DNA from: Medicago truncatula
Lineage: Eukaryota; Streptophyta; Magnoliopsida; Fabales; Fabaceae
Direction of reading: 5' to 3'
DNA length: 64,000 bases
NCBI RefSeq assembly: GCF_003473485.1
Contig: NC_053045.1
Location: 53,548,494-53,612,493 of the forward strand
Numbering within the stretch: position 1 is the stretch's first letter; the number at the start of each line of letters is the position of its first letter. This document shows positions 35,575 to 47,900 of the stretch, one piece after another. The position numbers and the translations under genes were made by a program. Under the pieces are notes generated by a model, which did not search any database, had not been told where the DNA came from, and worked only from the letters and a program-made list of their open reading frames with translations.

Positions 35575-38500
35575 ATGGCGAAATCCGTTTCCCCAAACGC
35601 CATCTCCACCCTGCTCTCAAATCCATCTCCTGATTCTTCATCAGATCTCCCTGACATCGTTGTTCAAGTTCTTGATCTCAAAAGTTCCGGCAACAGATAC
35701 TCGTAATTTTGTTCTTCTTCTTTTCTTTCTCGTTTTTGTTTTTGGTTTCAGATCCGTAACAGTAGAATGTTTATTGATTTTTTTTTATCTTGGATTAGGT
35801 TTTCTGCCAGTGATGGAAAAAAGAAACTAAAAGGGATTATTCCTTCAAATCAGTACTCAGAAGTTCTATCTGGGAAGATTCAGAACCTTGGTTTAATTCG
35901 AATCCTTGATTACACTCTCAACGTTATTCCCAACAAATCCGAGAAGTAAGCCCTAATTTTGATGTTGTGCTATTGTGTTCATAGTGTTCCGATCTATAAT
36001 TTTTTTAAAATTAATTAAATTATTTTGCGATTTGTATTAGGTATCTTATGTTGATCAAGTGTGAACCAGTTTCTCCTGCTCTTGAAACGGAGATCAAGAG
36101 TGAACAATCTGGCATCACCTTGAAGCCGAAGGAAGATGATGTAGTCAAGCGTGAAGGTTCTACTGCTGGGATTGTTTTGAAGCCGAAGCTGGACATGGTT
36201 TCAAAATCTGCTGCTCAGATCTTGCACGAGCAACATGCAAAGTGAGTAGTTTTCTGTAATTCGTTTTTGTTTTCATAAATTTTAGGGTTTCGGTTATATT
36301 TGTTGATTTTGTATACATTTGTTTATTTATTTGTTGGTCTTGTCCTTGTTATTTACTTGTTGTTGGTATTTGTCTTCAGAAATTTTAGAATTTGAGTTTT
36401 TGTTTGTTTTGAAATGTATTTTTGGTGATTATTTATTTATTTAATTAATTCAATGGCGTTTCAGTTCTGCTCCTGCGAGATTGGCCATGACCCGTAGAGT
36501 GCGTCCTCTTGTTTCACTGAATCCTTATATGGGTGGTTGGACAATTAAGGTCAGTGTCACAAGCAAAGGAACTATGCGTACCTATAAGAATGCTAGAGGA
36601 GAAGGTTGTGTATTCAATGTTGAACTGACTGATGAAGATGTAAGGAACAGAATATTTGATTTTTTTTTTTTTTTTTTAATGTTGTTTTAGTTTTTAAGTT
36701 TAGTGGGTAACATGTTCTGTGTTTTTGTTTTGAAATATTTTCAGGGTACTCAGATTCAAGCAACTATGTTTAATGATGCTGCAAGGAAGTTTTATGACAA
36801 ATTTGCTATGGGAAAGGTGTATTACATTTCAAAGGGATCTTTGAAAGTTGCTAACAAAAATTTCAAAACTGTGGTAAACGATTATGAAATGACATTGAAT
36901 GAGAATTCTGAGGTGGAAGAGGTTGCCAATGAAGCTGCTTTTGTTCCAGAGACTAAATTCAATTTTGTCCCAATTGATCAGTTGGGTCCTTATGTGAATA
37001 AGTCTGAGCTTGTTGGTGAGTGTTTGTTAGACATTGTTTGTGTTGCTCTTATTGTTGTCATCTTATTGTTTATTTGTTGTGGATTTCAGATTTAGTTGGA
37101 GTTGTTAAGAATGTGTCTTCAACCATGAGCATCCGTAGAAAGAGCAACAATGAGACTGTTCCAAAGCGTGACATTACTATTGCCGATGAAACGTTAGTGT
37201 TTTCGATTCTCTTTTACAGTGTTAGGCAAGTGTTATTTTATAATGTGTTTTTGATCAATCCCTATGCTTGACATTGCAGCAAGAAGACAGTTGTTGTGTC
37301 TTTGTGGGGTGATCTTGCAACTAACATAGGACAAGAGTTACTTGACATGGCTGATAAATCTCCAGTAGTTGCAATCAAATCCCTCAAGGTTGGGGATTTT
37401 CAAGGTATTGCAATGTGAAAGCTTTGCTTATTATTGTATAACACTGATGTAAAAAAAGGCTCATATATCTCATTGCTGAATGTTTTCTGTGTCAGGTATT
37501 TCTTTGTCAGCTATAAGCAGAAGTTTAGTTCTGGTCAATCCAGAAGTACCTGAAGCTCAGAAGCTCAGATGCTGGTATACCAATGTCTCCTAGGTTATTG
37601 TTCCCTTTTTAAGTTAAGTCTATGATAATCATATTTATATGTTTATTACTTGGGTTGCAGGTATGATTCTGAAGGTAAGGATGCTGCAATGGCTGCTATA
37701 AGCTCTGGTTCAATTTCATCATCTAACAGTGGAAGTAGATCAGTTTACTCTGACCGTGTTCCACTCTCTTACATAACCTCTAACCTCTCCTTGGGGGCTG
37801 AGAAGGTATTCATTGTTAACTACATTTTTTTTGGTCTACCAATGCATCCCATATTTAGTTTATAATTTTAATTTTCTGGCGTTGCTAAGATAGTTTCAAC
37901 TGGCTATTATTTGATATTAATGTTCAATATAACCATTTTTTAATTCTTGTAAATTACAATGGATTGCAATCTTAGACACTTGTTTAATCTATATTATCTT
38001 TTCATACTTTGAGCAGCCTGCATTCTTTAGCATCAGAGGGAATATCAGTTTCATAAAGGCAGACCAGGCAATGTGGTATCGTGCCTGTAAGACTTGTAAC
38101 AAGAAAGTTACTGAAGACATGGATGCTGGGTACTGGTGTGAAAGTTGCCAGAAAAATGATGCAGAGTGCAACTTCAGGTAATGTAACTGGTCCAATTAAC
38201 TGGTAGTTTTGTAGATTTTAGCATAGCAGTATTTGAACCTTTCAGATTGCTTCTCAGATATATTATGGTTGCAAAAGTTTCTGATGCAAGTGGTGAGGCT
38301 TTCGTTTCTACCTTCAATGAGGAAGCTGAGAAGATCATTGGGTGCCCTGCTGAGGAGCTAGACAACCTTAAATCACAGGTAACATATTGGATACCATTAT
38401 TTTAATGTTCGAGAACGAATCATGCATGCCAATTGTCATTTATGTTTTTTTTTTCAGGATGGAGAAGAGAATCCTTATGACATGAAATTGAAGAAAGCTA

Positions 38501-38658
38501 CATGGATTCCACACCTCTTGCGGGTCAGTGTTTCTCAGAATGAGTATAATGGTGAGAAGAGGCAAAGGATAACAGCACGGGCCGTTGTTCCTATTGACTT
38601 TGCTGCTGAGTCTAAATTCCTCCTTGAAGACATATCAAAGATGGTAGCCTCTCATTAA
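35575..38658 (+). CDS. Replication protein A 70-kDa subunit (RPA70B/D class), 12 exons
   Basis: Large subunit of the single-stranded DNA-binding RPA trimer, acting in replication, repair and recombination. Exons: 35575-35702, 35799-35945, 36041-36241, 36465-36639, 36745-37015, 37090-37192, 37280-37404, 37496-37574, 37661-37805, 38017-38177, 38258-38378, 38458-38658. Phases agree throughout, giving 618 aa. Domains in order: N-terminal OB domain (~1-110), linker, DBD-A (MTRRVRPLVSLNPYMGGWTI onward), DBD-B (LGPYVNKSELV ... KKTVVVSLWGDLAT), then DBD-C with a C4 zinc ribbon (CKTCNKK...GYWCESC). The length and sequence resemble Arabidopsis RPA70B (AT5G08020) more than the shorter-linker types, though B and D were not separated here. 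A decayed copy of exons 7-12 lies downstream. Confidence 0.95.
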
Positions 38659-39590
38659 GATGGAAATGCTGGTTTGATGTTTTCTAGATCTTTTAGTTCA
38701 CTGCTCTTCAAGTAGATGTTGCTGCTTGTAATTATTAATCCTCGGGTGGTTTATTACATATTTTGTCTGACTCAAGAAACATCAACGGAAATTTCTTGCC
38801 TTTGGTTACATTTAAAGTTAATTATTATTTGTTACTGCAACTTTGGATGTTAATATTCATTATAATTCATGACAATGGTTTCGTTAGGGTGTATTACCTT
38901 ATAGCTCTTACGATTAGGCTGATGTGAATCTACATCTACAGGGTAGGTAGATTTCTGTAAAAAGAAAACACCAACTTTTATCACTTGGCACGATTAAGGT
39001 TTTGTTTTGAAATTAAGAGAGAAAGAGAGTGGAAAAATTAGGATCGTGAAGTAGTGAAGGGAAGGGTGAGTAAGTTTTCTAAATCTTGTAAAAAAAGCTC
39101 AAATGAAAAAGAAACTCAATGCGTTTAAAGATTGAAATTTCTCTAAATCTTGTTTTTCTGAACAAGGCCAATGAAAACTAAAACGAGTCTTTTGTAAATA
39201 ATTGAACTTGAATTCAAACTTGAACATCAAGTCTGTTTGTGTCTTCAATCTTTTTTAATTAAATAAAAGCCTAAAAGTTATATTGATACTTAGTTTCTAA
39301 TATTGAAAGTAGCTTTTGTAGTATATTTATTTGTAATAATAGTTTCTTAAAAAGTAAAAGTAGTAACACAAAATCACTTGGATGGTCTTTATCATTGCTA
39401 AGTAAGTGGAGCGCTTCTAATTCATTCGTTGACAAGGGTTTTTGAATCTCAAGCGACAACTGATTGATGATTAATCTCAGCTTAAGTAACTTAGGCTTCA
39501 CATAACGTGCTTTCTTATTTTCTAGCTTTTAGAGGCTTGTGCGACAGTGTCTTGTTTCATTACCACTATTAGTCTGCCTAAAAACAATTC

Positions 39591-40709
39591 GATTTTGCTC
39601 TTTTCCCATCATATTTCGCTCTCATCGAAGCAAACTGACCAAAATACCTATGCGCTAGTTAACTAACGCATAACATAATTTAAAATTTTGTTTATTTAAC
39701 ACAAACGTGACTTAAGTCACGTTGCATGAGTTAACTCACGTAGGAATTAACACCTCACGCTGGTATAAAACCATTCAATTTTTCACTTTTTTGCACTATT
39801 ATGCACACGACAACAAACCAACTCCAAGTCACACATGATACACTTTTTCTCCCACTCTCACACATATTGATTAGAGCAATGATATTTGTACATCTATCTA
39901 ATGACAACTTTAGTGACGACCTTGTTTTTTTCTATTTTTATTGGTTGAAAACAATAGAGAGACAAAAAGGAAGAGAGAGGATAATGACATCATGTGAGTA
40001 TGAAAGAAAAAGTTGTCAAAAAATTATCACAAAATGGTTGTACAAATATCATTTCTTATTCATTATACTCGTTGGTTGTAAATGACTTGTCAAATCCATC
40101 ACTTCTTTTATTAAATTCAAGTCAAGCATCCTTGTAAGTGACTAAAACCATCCACAACATATCACCCTAAATTAGGTGTTTATATTTATTTTATATGTCC
40201 ACATCACTCATTTTACGGTAATACTTAATAAGCACCACTTTTCTCCAACCCAGCACCTTAAAATAAATTATTAAATAAGTCCCCAAGATAATTTTATATC
40301 ATTACATTTTAACAACATTTATTTATTTTATTAAGATTTATTAATTGGGACCCATGAAAAATGAAGAGAGGGTGCTTCCATAGACACCCATATATTATTC
40401 TCTACAATGGAGGTGTCTATTTAATGTGGTGCTAAATAGGTGAAACACCCACCATGGTTTAAGAAAAGTGAATGACATCCATCATATTATTTTATTAATA
40501 TGACTTAACTCCACCCACACATATGCATATAGTGCAAAAAAGTGAAAAATTGAATGATTTTTAACAGCGTGATTTAAGTCACGCATGTGTAAAATAATCG
40601 AAATTTTAAGTAATGTTAATTTTACATTTATGTTAGTTAACTAGTGCATGAATATTTTGGTCAGTTTGGCTGGATGAGAGCGAAATGTGCCGGAGAAAGA
40701 GCAGAAATC
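39591..40709. mobile_element. Mutator-like element with ~200-bp arms (third MULE)
   Basis: Perfect 9-bp duplication AAACAATTC (39582-39590, 40710-40718). The ends are GATTTTGCTCTTTTCCC and the complement of GATTTCTGCTCTTTCTCC. The arms share TTTCGCTCTCATC, AAACTGACCAAAATA, CTAGTTAACTAAC and ATTCAATTTTTCACTTTTTT. No transposase. It carries the family-A MITE at 39874-40056. Confidence 0.85.
39874..40056. mobile_element. Mutator-like MITE, family A copy 3
   Basis: A 183-bp element, ends GAGCAATGATATTTGTA / TACAAATATCATTTCT, flanks TATTGATTA and TATTCATTA (8 of 9). It shares its interior (TTTTATTGG, AACAATAGAGA, GTTGTACAAATATC) with the copy at 12679-12861. Nested in the MULE 39591-40709. Confidence 0.83.
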
Positions 40710-40851
40710 AAACAATTCAATGCGTTAGATGAAGTGAGTTACATTTGATACTTGGACTAATGATGTAAATATATTATACTAGAAGATATAAAATAATGAA
40801 GAAAAGGAAAAAAGTCTCATACGAGTAATACAACGACTTTTGTAACACTTC

Positions 40852-41576
40852 GGCTGTGTTTGGTAACACAAAAAAGCTAGCTTATAGCTTGTTGGGCTAG
40901 CTTATAAGCTTGTTTTGATAAAATGAAATGTGTTTGGTAAAAAGCTTTTCTCACTAGCTTATAGCGCTTTTTAAGAAGCTAATCCAAATAGCTTTTTAAC
41001 TTATAGCTTGTAGCTTTTTATACTTTCTTCCCATTTTAACCTTTTCTTAATTTAATTTAATTTTATTATAATAAAAAAAACTACCCACTATCTTCTTAAA
41101 CTAATCATGTTTACCATGTATGGCTTTTTAAATTTTTATTGTCCACTTTTTTTTTTTTTTACTTTGCTCATAATTTATATAATATATAATTTTATATAAA
41201 ATTTATAATAGTGAAGCAAGTTTAGTTAAATAAAATTCATAAAAATAAAATAAAAATTGTTAAATAAAAAAATTCGATTGAATTCATAAATACATTTATT
41301 ATTTTGGAGATGAAAATAATTTAAAATATATTTAAATATTTAAAAATAAATGCGTTAAGTAATAAAAATTATATATATGATATTAAAAAAATTAAACAAG
41401 CATGTCCTTTTATGTCTTTTTATATTTATAGTCACTTCAAGAGCTAATTTTACCAAACACTTTTAATTTTAATCAGCTAACTTTTCAGCTATAATCTATC
41501 AGCTATCAGCCATCAGCTATAAGCTAGCTTTTCAGCTATCAGCTAGCTTATAGCTTTTTTTTAACCAAACACACCC
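40852..41576. mobile_element. Tourist/Harbinger-like element, family B copy 2
   Basis: The left end GGCTGTGTTTGGTAACAC and the right end complement GGGTGTGTTTGG form inverted termini. Next to both are tracts of AGCTTATAGC and CAGCTATCAGCTA. Flanking triplets are TTC and TTT. The interior is very AT-rich and non-coding. Confidence 0.7.
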
Positions 41577-41599
41577 TTTGTGTACGAGTATTTTAAAGT

Positions 41600-41831
41600 T
41601 TTTTTTTTTTTAAAATTATGCCACGTAGAAATTAAAAAAAATAAAGAAATATCGTGTCAGCACGCCATGTCATCAAATTTATCCAGTCAGATGTTGACAG
41701 TTGGCTGCAGGGGGTAAACCAAAAAATCTTTATTTTACAGGGGGAATCTCCAAGTTTTTTTTTCTACAGGGGGTAAACCAAAAGACTCCCAAATGACAGG
41801 GAGTAAAACCCTATTAAGTATTAACCCAAAT
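41600..41831. repeat. CAGGGGGTAAACCAAAA repeat block
   Basis: The phrase CAGGGGGTAAACCAAAA(A/G) occurs twice (near 41707 and 41767), with related CAGGGGGAATC and CAGGGAGTAAA between and after. It probably belongs to a retroelement or MITE remnant. It directly abuts the start of the RPA70-like copy. Confidence 0.45.
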
Positions 41832-43650
41832 AACTATGCTTGACATTGCAGCAAGAAGACAGTTGTTGTGACTTTGTGGGGTGATCTTGCAACTAACATT
41901 GGAAATGAGTTACTGGAAATTGCTGATAAATCCCCAGTAGTTGCAATCAAATCTGTCAAGGTTTGGGACTTTGGAGGTATTGCAAAGTGAAAGTTTTGCC
42001 GATTATTGTCTAGCACTGATTCAAACAAGGCTCATTATCTCACTGTTGAATGTCTTCTGTTTCAGGTGTTTCTCTGTCAGCTATGCACAGAAGTTTAGTT
42101 ATGATCAATCCAGATGTACCCGAGGCTCGGAAGCTCAGAAGCTCAGAAGCTGGTATACCATTGTCCCCTAGGTTATTGTTTCCTTGTTATGATATGTTTA
42201 TGTTAATCATATTTATATGTTTATTATTTGGGCTGCAGGTATGATTCTGAAGGTAAGGATGCTGCAATGGTTGCTTTAAGGTCTGGATCAATTCCATCAT
42301 CTAACAGCGGAATTAGATCATTGTACTCTAACTGTGTTCCACTTTCTCACATAACCCTCTAACCCCTCCTTGGGGGCTGAGAAGGTATTCATTTCAAAAT
42401 ATTGTTTTTACCGGTCTAATAATGCATCCCGCTATGATTCTAATTTTTCATTCTCTAGCATTGCTACCTGCTAAGATAGTTTCATCTGGTTAATAATTGA
42501 TATCAACCTTCAATGAATTTTAATCCTAGACACTAGTTTAATCTACAGTCTCTTCTTGTACTTTGAGCAGCCTGCATTCTTCAGTATCAGAGGATATATC
42601 AGTTTCATAAGGCCAGATCAGGAGATGTGGTATTGTGCCTGTAAGACTTGCAACAAGAAACTTACTGAAAGCATGGGTGATGGGTACTGGTGTGAAAGTT
42701 TCCAGGAAAACGACGACGAAACAATTTAAGGTAATGAAGATGTTCCAATTAATCTGGAAGTTTTGTAGATTATAGCATAGCAGTGTTTGAACTTTTCAGT
42801 CTGCCCTTTCAGATATAGTATGATTGTAAGAGTTTCTGATGCAAGCAGTGAGGCTTATATATCTATCTTCAATGAGGAAGCTGAGAAGATCATTGGCTGC
42901 TCTGCTGATGAGCTAAACGACCTTAGATCACAGGTAAGATATTGGATACCTGTTTCTTAGTGTTTGGGCTTGAATAATACATGCTAATTTTGTTATTAAG
43001 CTTGTTTTTTTTTTTTAATCCAGGAGGGAGAAGAGAATCCATATCTAATGAAATTGAAGAAAGCTACATGGATTCCACACCTCTTGCGGGTCAGTGTTTC
43101 TCAGAATGAGAACAACAACGAGAAGAGGCAAAAGATTACAGCCGTGGCAGTTGTTCCTGTTGACTTGGCTGCGAATCTAAATTTCTCCTTGAAGATATAT
43201 CGAAGATGACAGCCTCTCAATAAGATGGAAATGCTGATTCAATCTTTCTAGATCTTTTGGTTCACTGCTTTTTCAAGTAGATGTTGCTGCTTGTAAATAT
43301 TAATCCTTAGACGATTTAGTATATATTTTGGCTGATTCCAGAAATATCAATGGAAATTTCTTGGTTTTAGTTACATCTATAAGTTTAAATTACCATTTGT
43401 CACTGCAGCTTTGTTCAAGCCCTCTTAAAATTAACATCTAATATTTGTCATTAAATAACAATAGGCTGAAGTGAATGGACTACCTACATGGAGTATGTAG
43501 ATCTCTTTGAAAAGGGAATATTGTCTTTATCTAATATTAAGATGTACTACATTGCTACATGGGGAGAGTAAGGTTTTATATGAGAGTTAGGATTAGGAGA
43601 GAAAGGGAGAAGACTTTGAGAATTGAGGAAGGAGTAAATGGAAGAGTGAG
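41832..43650 (+). pseudogene. Truncated RPA70 copy (exons 7-12 plus 3' flank)
   Basis: Homology to the intact RPA70 gene starts in its intron 6 (CTATGCTTGACATTGCAG) and runs through exons 7-12, the introns, the 3' UTR and beyond. This indicates a DNA-level segmental duplication and not a retrocopy. Lesions seen: a repeated AGAAGCTC stretch at the exon-8 donor; an extra C in exon 9 giving a stop (HITL*); loss of one zinc cysteine (CESF instead of CESC) and a stop at the end of exon 10; and a frameshift in exon 12. The N-terminal domains are absent. Confidence 0.93.
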
Positions 43651-44906
43651 TAATAGACATTGCATAATCATAATTCTTCATCATTAAAGTCTTAAATATA
43701 GAAGAATGCTTTAAATGCAACGGGCTAGTACTTCAGAGAATTTTGAATAATTTTTCACAAGTACGGTCAAGTATCATCACCTATCTTCCATAATATTAAA
43801 CCAAAAAATTGAGTTTCACCTGTCTTTCCTTTTTTCTTCTCCCCTATGAAGTCCTCCTCTCCGGTAATGTTGACTTTTTAAGCTATTCCTCTGTATCAAA
43901 TTGGTCCGTATTTTTTCCTTTTTAGAATGTCTCCAAGTTTTGTTTTGTTACATCTACAGTTGGTCAGTTACTCCTTTTAAGTTCTTATAAAAAAACACAT
44001 GACTGTTTAGTGTATTACGTTGGTTGAAAAATATAGTCATTCATGTGAGCTTCATCTCCTTCCTTCTCCAGTTCTCCCCCTACTTTCTCTTTACATTTCA
44101 TATTGAAAAACCGAAGAGCCATATAAATGATTTTTTTTTTTTTTTTTTTTTTTGTAGCAAAAGCTTTATTCAATTGGTCGAATTCACGACGTGAGAACAC
44201 TAGGCATGACAAAATGCAAGTGTTCACATAACTGTTGGAATTGTTGCTATGAAATTAGGAAGTCGTTTGCTAAGTCATGGAAACAGAACCTTTGCAAATG
44301 CAATATAATAATAATATTGTAAATACAGCAAATAGGGCAAAAGGGTATATTCTTCAATCCTCACATCAGGACCCTGAACATTTAGGAGGACATAGTCACA
44401 CAAGCGGGGCATGAGCATGAGACTAACAAACTGCTTGCCATTGTTTTCATCACAGTTTTCATTACGACTTCTAACAAACTCACTATTGGAACATCTTATG
44501 ACAAGCCGTTTCTAGAAGCTCCCAAGTAACAACTTAGAAGTTACTAGACAGTCAAGTGCTCGAAAGAAATGATCAACTGAAATTTCTCAGTGATATAAAA
44601 GTGACCTGAAAAGGAACCTAGGCACACTTTTTTAGAAATAAAAAGAGGGGGGGATTAGATGTCCACTCGGTAATCCTAGCTTCAATATTTTTCATGTAAA
44701 TGCAGTCGAGAATCCGCAACACTAGTTTAAACTTATGAATTTATTATCTGAAAAAAGAAATAGATTTGAATTCGATTTTTCCTTAGTATGTAGACAAAAT
44801 AGCTTTTCAGTCAAACATTCTCTTGAACATGTTGATATATAAGCTTCTGAACACAATAAATTAATCCAAGCACATGCTTTTTACACACAATCTGACACCT
44901 CAAAAA
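43651..44906. other. Intergenic spacer between RPA70 pseudogene and GDPD gene
   Basis: AT-rich sequence with a ~26-base poly-T run ending about 44153. It should contain the GDPD polyadenylation region at its right end. No other gene seen. Confidence 0.45.
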
Positions 44907-47900
44907 TTATTCATAAGCGGATGCTAACACAGCAATTTTATGCAATAGCTCGGATGCAGTCTTGTCATCTTGACGGTTAGGGGTTGTCCATTCCTGAAAA
45001 TTATGAAGACTGCCAGTGAAATCTGTAAACAGACCATCAATTCCCATTTTGTTGATCCAGTAATCATACTCCTTGTAAGGATCTTGACTAAAGTTGAAAT
45101 GCAAAAACTTGTTCTCATTTCTGTACGTGTATGGATGCACCTGCATCATCATCAACAATCATATTGTCATTTGTATAGCTCTAAAAACATTCATTTATGA
45201 CACTTGAGCACTGTTGTCATAAATTCATTTATGATGATGCGCTTGCATCATCATCAACAATCATATTGTCATTTGTATAGTTATGACACTTGAGCAGTGT
45301 TGTCAATATTGGACCGCGGAAAATAGTGGTTTGCTCAAATTCTGCCATGCTACAGTGCTGTAGCGCCACTATTTGGCAACACTAAATGGCAAGCTATTTT
45401 TTAAAATTCCGTTATGATATCATGCCTTGATAGCTTCTATTTGGTAACACAGCACTCTAGATAACAAATTAAAGGTGGGTAAATATCAGCCAATTCTCAC
45501 AAAACATGCAAGACAATGAAATAAAGAATACATCCATGCAATCTTTTTAAGATTGGCAATTTCATGTAATCATATGAAGAGAAACAAGGTTCAATCAAAG
45601 ACGTGTACCTGCAGATTATGAGCATGTGCCCTGGCAACAAGATCCGAAGGAGTCATCACATAGTTGTTAACCTCAGGTACTATAGTATCCTTCCAAGGTC
45701 CAATTCCTACAACATATTGCTTTATGTAGTCTAGGTATGTATCAGATGTAATTTCCCAATATGACTGCACATAATCATTACAGTACTATTTTGTTAGGCT
45801 TTGGAATAGACAACTTATAAACACAAAACAACATTGTATAACATTAAACGGATTATTTCTCAAAAAATAAAATAAAATTTAAGACAGTACATCAATTTGT
45901 GGAAGATCAAGGGATATGACAAGGTAAAATACATTACTAACCTGATTAGTGTCTTGTGTTGAAATATCAACATTATCGATTAAAAAAATCTTAGGCAAGT
46001 CCGTTTGATTTGATATATACACAAGTGAAGTTGGAGCAAATGACTGTATAAATGCAGGTTGTTTCAACCAATGTTTTGACAGGTATGAACCCTTGTATCC
46101 ATATTTCCGAAGTGTTTCAACAAACCTGTCCTCAAATCTTTTGCCGTCCGACCATTTCACCTGTTATTTATATCAATTTAATGAAAAGAAAGCAGACAGC
46201 CTCTAAGGAAATGGACTACAAATATATTAATAACTAATCTGAAATTATCAAGCATGAAATTTAAGACCTTTGGAATAAACATTCCAACAGGTGATAAAAA
46301 TCCTCTCTTAGTACAATCCAGATCTTTCGAAACTTCCAAAAATATAACATAATCTCACCCTTACAATAATCATTATCCTAAACTTAAGCTAAAGTGACAG
46401 TTTAGTTCCTTGATTATAAAACATATCATCAGCATTAACCATTAGATGCATATGCACAATAAAAATGCTGGATTAAATATATTCTTCCGTTACAATATCA
46501 ATTCATGGATTGTTCAAGATATTACAAGCACCAACCATCACATTCATACAATAAGATTGGAGGGTTAAAATAAATCATTTTGTTAACTATATATCGATTG
46601 TTCTGCCACAGAAGAAGTTTATCGGATTCTAATGAGAAATACTCACATGCTGATTGATAAGTACTGGATTTTTTATCTCAGGATATATTCCAACTACTCT
46701 GGGTGCATCCAATGCTATGGTAATGAACTCTTCAAAAGTGATTATTTGAAATTTTCCTGAAAGAGATTCCAAATATAAGGTAATAGACTTAGCCTTTTCA
46801 ATGCGGGCCAAAGTAAATAATAGTTTCATGTAATAATCACATGAGAGAAACAAGTAATCAGCAGACGGTTCCAGTAAAAATGATCATTGAACCGTTTTAA
46901 AATCTGACGGAGCTTTGACACATGTATAAGAGAAGAAAAGGAGAGTGTCCTTGTAAAGGATATTTCCACCTTTACTTCTATCTTATTCTCAACATCAATA
47001 CCAATTCTTATTAAAATCTGTCATGAACTAAGAATCTTATTTACAATGAGTTTAGAAGTACAAAGTGGCCACAAAATAGTTCACAATTAATGCATAACAA
47101 TTCAAAGAAATGAGGAAATTACACAGAATAGAATGATGAAAAGCTACTATGAGTAGAAAGGGACTAACCGTTAAACTGTTGATCCCTAAAGCAGTACCTC
47201 TGATTCACCCTCAGCGACTTTAATTCCTTTAATGTGAAATCAACTGCAAATATGTAAAGAGTACAATTACTTTAGCAAATTATATTCACTTGAAAGTGAT
47301 GAAAAAACTGGATGAAAGAATGGAATATTGTTTCTGGTTTTGTTCAACTAGATTTAGAATTATAGACTAACGTACATAAATCCTATTGACAAATAAAACG
47401 TCTTAGAACCCTACAATTAAGAAATACGTCTGTACAAAGCAAAATGGTAACTCAATAAATTAAGGAAAGAAAAATTTAAGTAATACATCAGATTCTTTCA
47501 AAAAGAACCAAATTTGTTAAGATGCCCAAGAGGACGTTCAATACAAGTAGAGAACTTGAAACATGAGCTGACTATCCAGAATACGCATCACTAGAAATGA
47601 AAATTTCGAGTTTATGAACATATGTCTCAAACTCAAGCAATAGACAACATTCGATCTGATTAACCTCCCAATATAATTTACGAAGGAAATTTGAAAAGAA
47701 GCTTAACAAAGAATAGCATCAGTACCGACAAAAAATCCAGTGATATTGACCCCTTCGACTTCATATGTTCTTTTACGATCAGTAAACTCTTTGTATTTTG
47801 CTATGTCAGTAGTATTATCAAGAGTAACGTCGTGGAAACATATAAGAACACCATCTTTGGAAGATAATATATCTGTTTCAATGAAGTCTGCACCTTCCTC

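Noticed and set aside
41834-42244. Short frames suggesting a second RPA70 gene
   Set aside because: They belong to the truncated copy with stops, frameshifts and a lost zinc ligand.
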